Of a stretch of 64,000 nucleotides of DNA, positions 31,924 to 41,039 are shown piece by piece (position 1 is the stretch's first letter; each line of letters begins with the position of its first letter). The DNA comes from Salegentibacter salegens. GTDB lineage: Bacteria; Bacteroidota; Bacteroidia; Flavobacteriales; Flavobacteriaceae. The translations under genes were made by a program, and so were the position numbers. The notes under the pieces are model-generated. The model saw only the letters and a list, made by a program, of their open reading frames with translations, was not told the origin of the DNA and ran no database searches. The stretch lies in NCBI RefSeq assembly GCF_900142975.1, contig NZ_LT670848.1, forward strand, positions 1,054,001 through 1,118,000. Direction: 5' to 3'.

Positions 31924-32749
31924 CAGCAAACAACAAATAAATTTAGAACTGTCCATTCAGGTTTCCCTGGATGGACTTTCTTTTTGTACGCTAAATTCTT
32001 CGGAAAATAAAGTGGTACAATTCAAGAAAATTCGTTTTTCGCAACAGGTAGACCCTGTGAAACTGCTTGAAGAAATTCAAAAAATATATGCTGAAGAAAA
32101 AAGCATTGCTGAAGCCACACAAGTAAAACTCATTTTTGATAATGCGCTTTTCAGTTTGGTTCCTGCAACTTTATTCAAAGAAGAAAATGCTTCAGATTAT
32201 TTAAAATTCAACACCAAAATCCTGAAAACCGATTTCATTGCCCACGAGGAAATTGGTAACACCGGGATTATTAATGTTTATATTCCTTATACCAATATCA
32301 TTAATTTCTTCTTTGAGAAATTCGGGGAATTTGAATACCAGCACCTCAATACCGTTTTAGTAGAAAGTTTACTGAAATTACCAAAAACAGACAGGCCACA
32401 AATATTTGCGCACATTAGGAACAAGCAGTTTGAACTGGTTGTGATAGAAAATGGTGAACTCCTACTTTGTAATTCTTTCAGTTTTACCGAAAAAGAAGAT
32501 TTTTTATATTATATTCTATTCACGGCTGAGCAACTTAATCTAGATCCGCAAAAGTTTAGATTAATTTTGCTGGGAGCTATTAGCAAGGCTTCTCCCCTAT
32601 TTAAAATTGCTTTCAATTATATTAAACAGGTGGAACTTTTAGAAGCTAATTTCAGCTTAAATCAAGAAAAAGAGCTAACCGGTTTAAATAAATTGGAAGA
32701 TTATGTTTTAATCAAGAACCTGGGGCTAAACACAGGAGATACAAATTAA
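31910..32749 (+). CDS. DUF3822 family protein (actin-like fold)
   Basis: About 279 residues from the ATG at 31910 (MATSNSKQQINLELSIQ), which overlaps the previous gene by 14 bases. DUF3822 is a Bacteroidetes-specific family; as I recall, a structural-genomics member has an actin-like ATPase fold. Its activity is unknown. It normally lies just upstream of rsmD. Here the IS1595 copy and an R1 palindrome are inserted between them. The IS target duplication includes the gene's stop codon, so the reading frame is intact. Confidence 0.85.
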   Translation: MATSNSKQQINLELSIQVSLDGLSFCTLNSSENKVVQFKKIRFSQQVDPVKLLEEIQKIYAEEKSIAEATQVKLIFDNALFSLVPATLFKEENASDYLKFNTKILKTDFIAHEEIGNTGIINVYIPYTNIINFFFEKFGEFEYQHLNTVLVESLLKLPKTDRPQIFAHIRNKQFELVVIENGELLLCNSFSFTEKEDFLYYILFTAEQLNLDPQKFRLILLGAISKASPLFKIAFNYIKQVELLEANFSLNQEKELTGLNKLEDYVLIKNLGLNTGDTN

Positions 32750-32755
32750 AAAAGC

Positions 32756-32786
32756 TTTGTTCTAAGATGAATATGTCTTATATTTG
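32756..32786 (+). promoter_or_regulatory. IS transposase promoter, -33 inside the terminal repeat (copy 1)
   Basis: TTTG (32756-32759), a 19-base spacer and TATATTTG (32779-32786), a perfect match to the Bacteroidetes promoter. The -33 box is part of the terminal inverted repeat. Confidence 0.8.
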
Positions 32787-32803
32787 TGTAAAACTATATA
32801 GAT

Positions 32804-33799
32804 ATGATACCTTCAGATTTCAGGGATTTTTTCGTTAATAGTCCAGCGACTGTTCAACAAGAGATAGTGGCTTCGTTGCTATCATTGTCTTTGCAAGAAA
32901 GTGAAGTAAAGGACAGCAACGAGGCAAAAGCAGTTACCTGTCCTCATTGCTCAGAAAAGCGTGTTCGTGCCAATGGCAAGCTCAAAGGCGTTCAACGCTA
33001 TGTTTGCAATGGCTGTAAGAAGAATTTCAGTGAGACCACAGGTAAGTTTTGGTATAATATAAAAAAGAAAGAGAAGTTAAATCGGTATTTATACTGTTTG
33101 TTGTCGGGCTACAGTATCAGGAAAAGTGCAGAAGAGACGGAGATATCAATTCAAACGTCCTTTGATTGGAGACATAAATTGCTCACGTCATTTTCCAGTG
33201 TTTCGGTAGAAGAGTTTCAGGGCATAGTCGAAAGCGATGACCTGTTCTTTGCCTACTCAGAAAAAGGAGGACGTCATTTAGGTAGAAAACCGAAAATGCG
33301 AGGAGAAAAAGCAAGCAAAGCAGGCATAAGTGATGAAAAAGTAGCTGTAGTGGCAACTTGTGATAGATCTGGAAACAAAGACTTTAAAGTGGCCACAAGA
33401 GGTCGTATCAGTAAAGAGGATCTGAATAGAATACTTAAAGGGAAACTTGATAAAGCTGACGTACTCTGCAGCGACAGCCATAGAAGTTATGGTGCTTTTG
33501 CAAAAGCCAACACAATTGCCCATAAAAAGTTCAACACCTCAAAGGGACAGCGAACCGTAGATAAGGTGTACCATGTCCAGAATGTAAACAATATGGATAT
33601 GAGATTGAGAAAGTTCATGGATTCTTTCAATGGGGTAGCTACAAAATACTTACAGAATTACTTGAATTGGTTCTTGGTACTTGAAAAAATCAAGAACTCA
33701 ACCAGTAAAATGGCAACAGTTACAGCCATTGCCTTTGCTTCAAATAGCGCATGGTACGAGTACAAACAACAACTATTCAATATGCTAATTAGAACTTAG
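32804..33799 (+). CDS. IS1595 family transposase
   Basis: A 331-residue transposase. An N-terminal zinc ribbon (CPHCSEK and CNGCKKNF, about residues 45-75) is followed by a helix-turn-helix-like segment (YSIRKSAEETEISIQTSF) and an ISXO2/DDE catalytic domain with Asp residues in ESDDLFF and LCSDSHRSYG, then NMDMRLRKF and GVATKYLQNYLNWF. The stop codon lies in the right terminal repeat. The protein is identical, residue for residue, to the one encoded at 42495-43490. Confidence 0.95.
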   Translation: MIPSDFRDFFVNSPATVQQEIVASLLSLSLQESEVKDSNEAKAVTCPHCSEKRVRANGKLKGVQRYVCNGCKKNFSETTGKFWYNIKKKEKLNRYLYCLLSGYSIRKSAEETEISIQTSFDWRHKLLTSFSSVSVEEFQGIVESDDLFFAYSEKGGRHLGRKPKMRGEKASKAGISDEKVAVVATCDRSGNKDFKVATRGRISKEDLNRILKGKLDKADVLCSDSHRSYGAFAKANTIAHKKFNTSKGQRTVDKVYHVQNVNNMDMRLRKFMDSFNGVATKYLQNYLNWFLVLEKIKNSTSKMATVTAIAFASNSAWYEYKQQLFNMLIRT

Positions 33800-33850
33800 C
33801 CATTAAAAACTATTAATATACCTTCGAGAAAAAACCTCGAAAAATTAAAA

Positions 33851-34003
33851 GAGGTTGTTTGAAAAGTATAGTTTCGTCAAGCTGAACTTGTTTCAGCTTC
33901 TAACATGTTTTGATTGTCAATATCTTAGATCTCCGAATAATTTTCGGAGCAGGCTCTGAAATAAATTCAGGATGACGATTTTAAAAACTTTTCAGACAAC
34001 GTC
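33851..34003. repeat. R1 palindromic element, copy B
   Basis: Outer arms GAGGTTGTTTGAAAAG and CTTTTCAGACAACGTC (14 of 16 pairs), enclosing the same GCTGAACTTGTTTCAGC and CCTGAAATAAATTCAGG hairpins as copy A. It has an extra hairpin (CTCCGAATAATTTTCGGAG). It lies between the IS and rsmD. Confidence 0.8.
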
Positions 34004-34018
34004 ATTAAAATCGTTTAA

Positions 34019-34561
34019 ATGAGAATAATTTCAGGAACACATAAAGGAAAAAGATTAATGGCTCCAAAAAAGCTACCGGTACGCCCTACTACCGATATGT
34101 CTAAGGAAGCACTTTTCAATATCCTGAATAATAATTTTCAATTTTCACAATTAGGCGTTCTCGATCTTTTTTCGGGAACCGGCAACATTGCCTATGAATT
34201 TGCATCGCGTGGAAGCCAGGAAATAACAGCAGTAGATGCTAATTTTGATTGTGTAAAATTCATAAAAAAAACCGCTCAGGAATTAGATTTAAACATTACC
34301 ACCATTAAAAGTGATGTCTTTAAATTTCTTGAAAAGGCTTTTGTAAAGGCCGATATTATTTTTGCCGACCCACCTTACGATTTTGAGAAAGAAAAATTCT
34401 CTAAAATCCCCCAATTCGTTTTTGAAAAAAACCTACTTAATCCAAATGGTCAATTAATTATTGAACACTCTAAACACACCGATCTATCAGATCTTCCCAA
34501 CTTTATAGAAGGGCGACGTTATGGAGGTTCGGTTTTTAGTTTTTTTGAGAATGCAGGTTAA
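34019..34561 (+). CDS. rsmD: 16S rRNA (guanine966-N2)-methyltransferase
   Basis: A 180-residue SAM-dependent methyltransferase acting on 16S rRNA G966. Motifs: RIISGTHKGKRL at the N-terminus, RPTTDMSKEALFNIL, the SAM-binding LDLFSGTGNIAYE, and the catalytic DPPYDF. Length is normal. It is separated from DUF3822 by an IS and an R1 repeat, which may have broken a shared transcript. Confidence 0.95.
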   Translation: MRIISGTHKGKRLMAPKKLPVRPTTDMSKEALFNILNNNFQFSQLGVLDLFSGTGNIAYEFASRGSQEITAVDANFDCVKFIKKTAQELDLNITTIKSDVFKFLEKAFVKADIIFADPPYDFEKEKFSKIPQFVFEKNLLNPNGQLIIEHSKHTDLSDLPNFIEGRRYGGSVFSFFENAG

Positions 34562-34617
34562 TTTCTAATTTCTGCTAAAAGGAAATACAGCCCGCTAAGG
34601 CTGAAAAATTCGATGGT

Positions 34618-34989
34618 ATGACGGAGAGGATAAAAATAATTGAGCTTAGTGATATTATTTTAAATTTTTATAAGGGGATGGTTATTTCTGAAGTAAAAGA
34701 CGATGTAGTGTTTGAAATTGAACACGTAGAACAACTTCTAAAAATTTGCAACGAGGTATATGAAGGTGCTGAGTATGTTTATATCTCTGACCGGAAGAAT
34801 AATTACAATGTAAATCCTACAATTTATTTTGAACTAAAAGATGTAAAATCCTTACTGGGAATAGCTATTGTAAGCCAACGCTATGAAGCTTTGAAAATAG
34901 CTAATTTTGAAAAGCAATTTTCGCCTGTTCCTTTTGATATTTTCTCCCATATGGACGAGGCCCGGGCGTGGGCTAAGACATTATTATAA
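34618..34989 (+). CDS. SpoIIAA/STAS-like conserved protein
   Basis: A 123-residue cytoplasmic protein of alternating strands and helices (IIELSDIILNFYKGM, VFEIEHVEQLLKIC, YVYISDRKNNYNVNP), similar in pattern to the STAS/SpoIIAA-like fold of small flavobacterial proteins. The function is unknown; a small regulator or scaffold is only a guess. It stands between rsmD and the RNase P RNA gene (opposite strand). Confidence 0.7.
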   Translation: MTERIKIIELSDIILNFYKGMVISEVKDDVVFEIEHVEQLLKICNEVYEGAEYVYISDRKNNYNVNPTIYFELKDVKSLLGIAIVSQRYEALKIANFEKQFSPVPFDIFSHMDEARAWAKTLL

Positions 34990-34992
34990 AAA

Positions 34993-35325
34993 AAGCAGGC
35001 CTGTAATCCGGATTCTGTTCCTCCCGGTAAACCGGGATTCCCCTTATCATTTATCTCCGGTTTTTGTTGCCAAAAACCTTTAGCTGCCTACCCTCCGGTA
35101 GCAAGCGAGCAGCTTGCAAACACCGGTTTACATGGCATTGCACCGCATAGAGTTTACCTGATTTCACTACAGCATTACCTGTACATCCTTTCTGTTGCAC
35201 TAGTCCTGATTGCGTTCCGGAAAACCGAAACGCACCCGGTGGGCGTTACCCACTATGCCGCTCTTTGGTGTCCGGAATTTCCTCCACCGATTAAATTCGT
35301 TGGCGATAAGGCGGCCTGCTTCCCG
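34993..35325 (-). ncRNA. rnpB: RNase P RNA
   Basis: On the minus strand the 5' side has GAGGAAATTCCGGACACC, the near-universal RNase P RNA box, and the 3' side has ATCCGGATTACAGG. The ends pair as P1 (AAGCAGGCC with GGCCTGCTT), followed by a T-run that ends transcription. The length of about 330 nt fits a bacterial type A molecule. It is the ribozyme that matures tRNA 5' ends. Confidence 0.93.
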
Positions 35326-35333
35326 CAAAGGTA
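35326..35333 (-). promoter_or_regulatory. -7 promoter element of rnpB
   Basis: TACCTTTG on the minus strand matches TAnnTTTG and immediately precedes the expected 5' end of RNase P RNA. No clear -33 box is visible. Confidence 0.6.
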
Positions 35334-35431
35334 GTTTTTTAGAAAGCATCGCGATTAAAAAAATGTTGATTTCTTAGGCTTAATTGTTCAAAAATATAGA
35401 CGATTGCCTTAGAACTTACGGAGGCTATTTT

Positions 35432-35439
35432 TATATTTG
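35432..35439 (+). promoter_or_regulatory. -7 promoter element of dnaX
   Basis: TATATTTG, an exact -7 match, lies 17 bases before the dnaX ATG. The -33 side is not clear. Confidence 0.6.
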
Positions 35440-35456
35440 TAGTTCAATAAATTTCA

Positions 35457-37292
35457 ATGGAACATTTTATAGTATCAGCTCGTAAGTACCGCCCGCAAAC
35501 TTTTAAAGATGTGGTGGGGCAACAAGCAATTACCAATACCTTAAGAAATGCCATTGAACATGACCACCTGGCACAGGCACTTTTGTTCACAGGACCTCGT
35601 GGCGTGGGAAAAACTACCTGCGCACGTATCCTTGCGAAGATGATTAACCACGATGGTACGCAAAGCCCCGATGAGGATTTTGCTTTTAATATTTTTGAAC
35701 TCGATGCCGCTTCTAACAACTCGGTAGACGATATCAGGAATTTAATAGACCAGGTTAGGATTCCTCCACAAGTTGGGAAGTATAAAGTATATATTATAGA
35801 TGAGGTGCATATGCTCTCGCAGTCGGCATTTAATGCTTTCTTAAAGACTTTAGAAGAACCGCCCCAACACGCCATCTTTATTTTAGCTACGACTGAAAAA
35901 CATAAAATAATCCCAACCATACTTTCTCGTTGCCAAATCTTCGATTTTAAAAGAATTACGGTAAGCGATGCTAAAAACTATTTGGGATATATCGCCAAGC
36001 AAGAAGGTGTAAATGCCGAGGAAGACGCATTGAACATTATTGCGCAAAAAGCTGATGGTGCTATGCGGGATGCACTTTCCATTTACGACAGGGTGGTAAG
36101 TTTTAGCGGAAAAGAGCTTACAAGACAAGCGGTTACCGAAAATCTAAATGTGCTGGATTATGATACTTATATTAAGGTTACCGATCTTATTTTAAGCAAT
36201 AATATTCCGCAATTGCTGCTTAGCTATAACGAAATCCTTTCCAGCGGATTTGACGGTCACCATTTTATTAGCGGTTTAGCTTCACATTTTAGAGATCTAT
36301 TGGTTTGTAAAGACCAAAAAACGATTCAGCTTTTAGAAGTTGGAGAACAGACCAAGACCCGCTATTTTGAACAAGCTTCCAAAACCAATCATCAGTTTTT
36401 AATTAAAGCGATTGACCTGGCGAATGAGTGCGACCTAAAGTATAAAACAAGCCAAAACCAACGCTTGTTGGTAGAACTTTCTTTAATGCAGCTTGCCTCT
36501 ATCACTTTTGATGGAGAAAAAAAAAAGTTTGAACAATCAATAATTCCCGCTTCGATTTTTGAAAAACAAGCTACCATGCTTTCTTCGGAAGAAAAAGTTA
36601 TGGTTCGCGAGAATGAACACGGCGAAACTTCAGCAGAAGCTCCAAAGGAAAGTCAGTTGCCTTCAGGAGAAAATAAAACGCCTAATAGCCATTGTGCAGA
36701 TGATAAGGAAGATAATTATCATTCAGAAGAAACAATGGTTCCCGAAGCAGCTGAAGCAAAAGAAGAACCAGCTCCTGATCTTCCTCCTGCTCCAGAACCA
36801 AAACCAGTAACCGATCCTGAAATAAAAAAGGAAAAGGTTTCGGGATTATCATTAAAAAGTATTCAGAAAAAACGGGAAATTGAAGCCCGGCATCAAGAAG
36901 CTTTGCCGTCAAAAGAGGTTGTGCTCAACGGTGAGTTTAGCGAAACACAATTGCAGGCCACCTGGAATGATTATGTAAAACGCATAAAAAAGCAGGGTTC
37001 AAAAATTCTCGCTTCCATTCTTGAAACCGATTTACCGAAACTGCAGGAAGAAAATCGCATTGTTATAGAATTACCTAACGAAACAATGAAGATCAACCTG
37101 GAGCGGGAGCAAAATAAATTAATGGCTTACCTGAAGCAAAAACTTCAGAATACAGAAATTAGGCTGGTGATTAATGTAAACGAGCAGTCGGCGAAAAAAT
37201 ATGCCTTCACTCCTATTGAAAAATACAACAAATTGAAGGAGAAAAATCCTTTAATAGATAAACTAAGAAGTACATTTGATTTAGACGTATAG
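35457..37292 (+). CDS. dnaX: DNA polymerase III subunit gamma/tau
   Basis: A 611-residue clamp-loader ATPase of the replisome. Walker A (GPRGVGKTTCA, about residues 44-54), then FELDAASNNSVDDIR, Walker B/DEAH-like (VYIIDEVHML) and the sensor/SRC region (ILATTEKHKIIPTILSRCQ) are all present. The zinc-binding Cys cluster that normally sits between Walker A and DAASN is missing; the segment reads NHDGTQSPDEDFAFN. A Pro/Glu-rich linker (about 400-470) leads to a C-terminal tau-like domain. miaE follows two bases after its stop. Confidence 0.95.
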   Translation: MEHFIVSARKYRPQTFKDVVGQQAITNTLRNAIEHDHLAQALLFTGPRGVGKTTCARILAKMINHDGTQSPDEDFAFNIFELDAASNNSVDDIRNLIDQVRIPPQVGKYKVYIIDEVHMLSQSAFNAFLKTLEEPPQHAIFILATTEKHKIIPTILSRCQIFDFKRITVSDAKNYLGYIAKQEGVNAEEDALNIIAQKADGAMRDALSIYDRVVSFSGKELTRQAVTENLNVLDYDTYIKVTDLILSNNIPQLLLSYNEILSSGFDGHHFISGLASHFRDLLVCKDQKTIQLLEVGEQTKTRYFEQASKTNHQFLIKAIDLANECDLKYKTSQNQRLLVELSLMQLASITFDGEKKKFEQSIIPASIFEKQATMLSSEEKVMVRENEHGETSAEAPKESQLPSGENKTPNSHCADDKEDNYHSEETMVPEAAEAKEEPAPDLPPAPEPKPVTDPEIKKEKVSGLSLKSIQKKREIEARHQEALPSKEVVLNGEFSETQLQATWNDYVKRIKKQGSKILASILETDLPKLQEENRIVIELPNETMKINLEREQNKLMAYLKQKLQNTEIRLVINVNEQSAKKYAFTPIEKYNKLKEKNPLIDKLRSTFDLDV

Positions 37293-37294
37293 AT

Positions 37295-37876
37295 ATGCTA
37301 GGATTAAAACTTCCCACAGACCCACGCTGGGCCAATATTGCCGAAAAAAATATAGAAGAAATTCTTATAGATCACGCCTATTGTGAGCAAAAGGCGGCTT
37401 CAACAGCAATTTCATTAATTGTTTCTTTCCCGGAGTACACTGAATTAGTAGATGAAATGATCGCTTTATCCAGGGAAGAAATGGGCCATTTTAAAATGGT
37501 GCACGAGCAGCTTTTAAAACGTGGTTTCGTTTTAGGCAGAGATAGAAAAGACGAATATGTAATTCAACTACTTAGTTTCTTCCCAAAAGGCGGCAGTAGA
37601 ACCACACAGTTGGTTCACAGGCTTCTAATCGCAGGATTAATTGAGGCTAGAAGTTGTGAACGTTTCAGGCTACTTTCAGAAGAATTAAAAGATGAAGAAC
37701 TCGCTGAGTTTTATCACAAATTAATGATTAGTGAAGCGAATCATTATACGATGTTTCTCAAGTTTGCCAGAAAATATGGCGAACGAGCAGAGGTAGATAA
37801 AAAATGGGAAGAATTGCTCAATTTTGAAGCTGAAATTATGAAAAGTCTCAGCAAAGACAAAACCATTCATGGATAG
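37295..37876 (+). CDS. miaE: tRNA-(ms2io6A37)-hydroxylase
   Basis: A 193-residue ferritin-like di-iron enzyme that hydroxylates the isopentenyl group of ms2i6A37 in tRNA. Metal-ligand motifs: DHAYCEQKAAS, REEMGHFKMVHEQL, GLIEARSCERF and SEANHYTMF. Length is normal. It starts two bases after the dnaX stop, so it is probably expressed from the dnaX transcript. A hairpin terminator follows. Confidence 0.93.
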   Translation: MLGLKLPTDPRWANIAEKNIEEILIDHAYCEQKAASTAISLIVSFPEYTELVDEMIALSREEMGHFKMVHEQLLKRGFVLGRDRKDEYVIQLLSFFPKGGSRTTQLVHRLLIAGLIEARSCERFRLLSEELKDEELAEFYHKLMISEANHYTMFLKFARKYGERAEVDKKWEELLNFEAEIMKSLSKDKTIHG

Positions 37877-37900
37877 ACTTTTTAACTAAATAACCTTAAA

Positions 37901-37936
37901 AAAACCCGGATACCCTATACTGGAGACCCGGGTTTT
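37901..37936. terminator. Bidirectional terminator between miaE and ppx
   Basis: A 9-bp stem (AAAACCCGG with CCGGGTTTT) lies between the two convergent genes, with an A-run on one side and a short T-run on the other. Confidence 0.8.
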
Positions 37937-37948
37937 GTTATCTACAAA

Positions 37949-38845
37949 CTACTTCTTTTTCCCGTTATAAAGTGATTTTATAATCCCGTCAGCCAATCCT
38001 ATTTTTGGCACAAAAATATTATCGGCTCTTGCCCATTTCATAGAATTTAGATAAATCCTTGAAGCCGGAATAATTACATCGGCACGGTCACTTTTAAGCT
38101 GAAGATCCATAACACGCTCTTCATAACTTAAAGAATTTAGCAATTCATTATATTTTTTTATGTAAGCCAGGCTTAAAGGCTTGCCTTCTTTTTTACCGCT
38201 GGTTTTAAAAATATTATTGATGTTTCCACCAGAACCAATCAGGTCTATATCCTTATAAGGTTTTGTGGTTTCCTTAACCCATTTTTCCATTTCTTCCCAG
38301 GCGCCATCTTCAACTAAATTATTTAAAAGGCGTACGGTTCCCACTTTAAAAGATCGTGAAGCGACAGTCTTGCCGCTGCTGTAAAGCGTATATTCGGTAC
38401 TACCACCACCAACATCTACATAAAGGTAATTGCAATCATTTTTAATAAGTTCATGCAAATCTGTGGCTGCAATAATAGCTGCTTCGTGGTTACCATCTAT
38501 AATTTCAATCTCTACGCCTGTTTTTGCCTTAATTTTTTCAACTACCTGAGCGCCATTTTTAGCTTCCCGCATAGCCGAGGTTGCGCAAGCCTTGTATTCT
38601 ACAATCCCGTGAGATTTCATTAAAAGATTAAAAGCCTGCATGGTATCTACCATACGCTCTATATTGTTTTCTGAAATAACACTTTGTTTAAATACATCTT
38701 CTCCAAGCCGAATTGGAACCCTTACAAGGGAAGTTTTCCTAAAATCTGTTTCTTCCCTGCCTTTTTGTTCTGTAATAGTAGAAACAAGAAGCCTAACGGC
38801 GTTGGACCCTATATCTATAGCTGCGTAGTTTTTTTGTGTAATCAC
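37949..38845 (-). CDS. Ppx/GppA family phosphatase (exopolyphosphatase)
   Basis: A 298-residue ASKHA-fold enzyme. AIDIGSNAVRLLV is the N-terminal phosphate-1 motif; DVGGGSTEYTLY and DLIGSGGNINNIF follow, with PASRIYLN near the end. It lacks the C-terminal extension of long Ppx proteins, so it is the short form (about 300) usual in Bacteroidetes. It removes terminal phosphate from polyphosphate or pppGpp; which one is not settled. It is the last gene of a pdxH-sixA-ppk1-ppx cluster. Confidence 0.92.
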   Translation of the reverse strand: MITQKNYAAIDIGSNAVRLLVSTITEQKGREETDFRKTSLVRVPIRLGEDVFKQSVISENNIERMVDTMQAFNLLMKSHGIVEYKACATSAMREAKNGAQVVEKIKAKTGVEIEIIDGNHEAAIIAATDLHELIKNDCNYLYVDVGGGSTEYTLYSSGKTVASRSFKVGTVRLLNNLVEDGAWEEMEKWVKETTKPYKDIDLIGSGGNINNIFKTSGKKEGKPLSLAYIKKYNELLNSLSYEERVMDLQLKSDRADVIIPASRIYLNSMKWARADNIFVPKIGLADGIIKSLYNGKKK

Positions 38846-38903
38846 GAGTTAAAATTTTCGGTTAAACTCACTAAGTGAGATTTATAAAAATTTGAGGTTA
38901 AGG

Positions 38904-41036
38904 CTAATTATCTATTTTCTTTTTAGAATGCTTTTCCGGTTCGTTCTCAGGGAGTTTATTTAAATAATAATCGTACAATTCAAATTGAGAACGATGTTTT
39001 TTAGAACTGCTATTTCGGTAGGCGTTATCCTGCTTTGAGGTAATCATCCTGGCTTTTACATTATCGTTCCAGCTAATGTCAAAAGTTTCAATAATTTCCT
39101 GTTTAATTTCTTCATCATAAATTGGACATGAAATTTCTACACGAAGGTCAAGATTTCTTGTCATCCAATCGGCTGAAGAAATATAGACTTTCGAATTTCC
39201 GCCATTTTTAAATATAAAAACCCGCGGATGCTCCAGGAATTTATCTACAATACTTATTACTTCAATATTTTCACTTAAACCTTCTACCCCGGGAATAAGA
39301 CAACAAACCCCACGTACAATAAGTTTAATTTTAACTCCTGCCTGGCTCGCCTGGTATAGCTTATCTATCATAGGATAATCTGAAAGGCTATTCAGCTTTA
39401 ATGCGATGCCAGAAGGCTTTCCTTCCCTGGCATTTTCAATCTCTTTTTGAATCAAGCCTACAAAGGTATTTCGGCTGTAGTGCGGGGAAACTATTAAATG
39501 CTTGTATTTATTAACCTTGTAATTGATCTCGAAGAAATCGAACACTTTATTCACTTCCTTTAAAATTTCAGGATGAGCGGTAAATAAGGTATAATCGGTA
39601 TAAATGCGAGACGTAGACTCGTTAAAGTTCCCGGTGCTAATAAAACCATAGCGCTTTGTTTTCCCTTCTTCTTCGCGCTCTATCACACAGGCTTTACAAT
39701 GAACTTTAAGTCCGGGGACTCCAAAGATAAGTTGCACACCTTCGGCCTGCATTTGTTCAGCATAACGAATATTAGCTACTTCATCAAAACGCGCCCGTAA
39801 TTCAATTTGCACAATTACTTTTTTTCCGTTTTTAACCGCATTAATTAGTGAACTGGCAATATGAGAAATTTTAGCCAGGCGATAGATAGTGATTTTTATT
39901 GTTTTCACCTTCGGATCTAGCGCTGCTTCCCTTAAAAATTTAACCGTATAGGCAAAGCTTTGATAAGGTGCATATAAGAGAAAATCCTTTTTTGCTATAC
40001 TACCAAACAAACTGGTTTGCAAAATAAGTCCGGGAATAGGTAAAGGTTCTATAGGTTTATAGAGTAAATCTTCGCTGCCCAGGCTTGGAAAGTTCATATA
40101 ATCCCGCCGATTGTGATAGCGCCCACCGGGAATAATACTATCGGTAGATTCTATGCCCATTTTATTCATTAAATAGGATAAAGTATCGTCGGCAATATTC
40201 ATATCGTAAACAAACCTTACCGGTTCTCCCTTTATTCGATCTTTGACACTGCTGGAAATCTTTTCTATAAAACTTTTACTAAGGTCACTATCAATGTCAA
40301 GCTCGGCATCTCTGGTAATTTTTATCATATGGGCCGAAATACTTTCGTATTCAAAAATGTTAAAAATAGTCCCAAGGTTATACCGAATTAAATCGTCTAA
40401 CAAAATTATATACTGGTTTCCATTTTCTTCTGGAAGCACTACAAATCGTTCTATGCTACGCGGAATTTCAATAAGCACATATTTACGGTCTTTTTCAGTC
40501 TTATCTAACACTTTGGAAATCCCTTGTTGAGGTTTTTCCTCTTTCATTACCATTTTTACGGCTAGATATGCGGCACTGTCTTTTAAACTTGGGATTTCTG
40601 GGAGATCGTTAAGAATAATGGTTACTAATGCCGGACTTACTTTTGAAAGGAAAAAATTCTTAATGAACTTTTCCTGGGAAGTAGAGACCTGTTGTTCATT
40701 TATAATATGAATATTATGATCTTTTAACTGATGCTGAATATCATATAAGACCTGTAAGCTTTCTGCTTGTTGTTCAATTACAATTTGGGTGATTTCTTCA
40801 AGTAATTTACTTGCTTTAATCCCGCCAAGAACACTTTTTCCTGCCTTTCCAGCGAGGTCAATTCTTTTTACGGTAGCATACCTTACTTTAAAAAATTCAT
40901 CTAAATTATTAGAGAAAATTCCCAGAAATCGTAATCGCTCTATAAGTGGTACGGTTTCATCTTCGGCTTCCTGTAATACCCGGGCATTAAATTGTAACCA
41001 GCTGAGTTCCCTGTTTAAATATTTTTTTTGCGGCAT
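38904..41036 (-). CDS. ppk1: Polyphosphate kinase 1
   Basis: A 710-residue enzyme that makes polyphosphate from ATP. It begins LNRELSWLQFNARVLQEA, the conserved N-terminal signature. The PLD-like catalytic domains carry the autophosphorylated His in LKVHCKACVIE, with FISTGNFNE nearby. Length is normal. It overlaps neither neighbour: sixA lies three bases upstream and ppx about 58 bases downstream. The pairing of synthesis and breakdown genes implies local control of polyphosphate. Confidence 0.96.
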   Translation of the reverse strand: MPQKKYLNRELSWLQFNARVLQEAEDETVPLIERLRFLGIFSNNLDEFFKVRYATVKRIDLAGKAGKSVLGGIKASKLLEEITQIVIEQQAESLQVLYDIQHQLKDHNIHIINEQQVSTSQEKFIKNFFLSKVSPALVTIILNDLPEIPSLKDSAAYLAVKMVMKEEKPQQGISKVLDKTEKDRKYVLIEIPRSIERFVVLPEENGNQYIILLDDLIRYNLGTIFNIFEYESISAHMIKITRDAELDIDSDLSKSFIEKISSSVKDRIKGEPVRFVYDMNIADDTLSYLMNKMGIESTDSIIPGGRYHNRRDYMNFPSLGSEDLLYKPIEPLPIPGLILQTSLFGSIAKKDFLLYAPYQSFAYTVKFLREAALDPKVKTIKITIYRLAKISHIASSLINAVKNGKKVIVQIELRARFDEVANIRYAEQMQAEGVQLIFGVPGLKVHCKACVIEREEEGKTKRYGFISTGNFNESTSRIYTDYTLFTAHPEILKEVNKVFDFFEINYKVNKYKHLIVSPHYSRNTFVGLIQKEIENAREGKPSGIALKLNSLSDYPMIDKLYQASQAGVKIKLIVRGVCCLIPGVEGLSENIEVISIVDKFLEHPRVFIFKNGGNSKVYISSADWMTRNLDLRVEISCPIYDEEIKQEIIETFDISWNDNVKARMITSKQDNAYRNSSSKKHRSQFELYDYYLNKLPENEPEKHSKKKIDN

Positions 41037-41039
41037 AAA

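Larger units (their letters stand above)
32745..33809 (+). mobile_element. IS1595-family insertion sequence, copy 1 (with 8-bp target duplications)
   Basis: The element itself spans 32753-33801 (1049 bp). It is bounded by imperfect terminal inverted repeats, AGCTTTGTTCTAA on the left and GGCTAAGTTCTAA (reverse complement) on the right, and flanked by the direct repeat ATTAAAAA (32745-32752 and 33802-33809). It carries one transposase gene. It appears identical to the copy at 42493-43541, which lies in the opposite orientation. Confidence 0.95.

Noticed and set aside
33278-33523. 81-codon frame antisense to the transposase (also at 42771-43016)
   Set aside because: A shadow frame repeated only because the IS copies are identical.
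34618-35456. A protein-coding gene on the plus strand through the 34990-35330 gap
   Set aside because: The region is explained by RNase P RNA on the minus strand, with no sound open frame.
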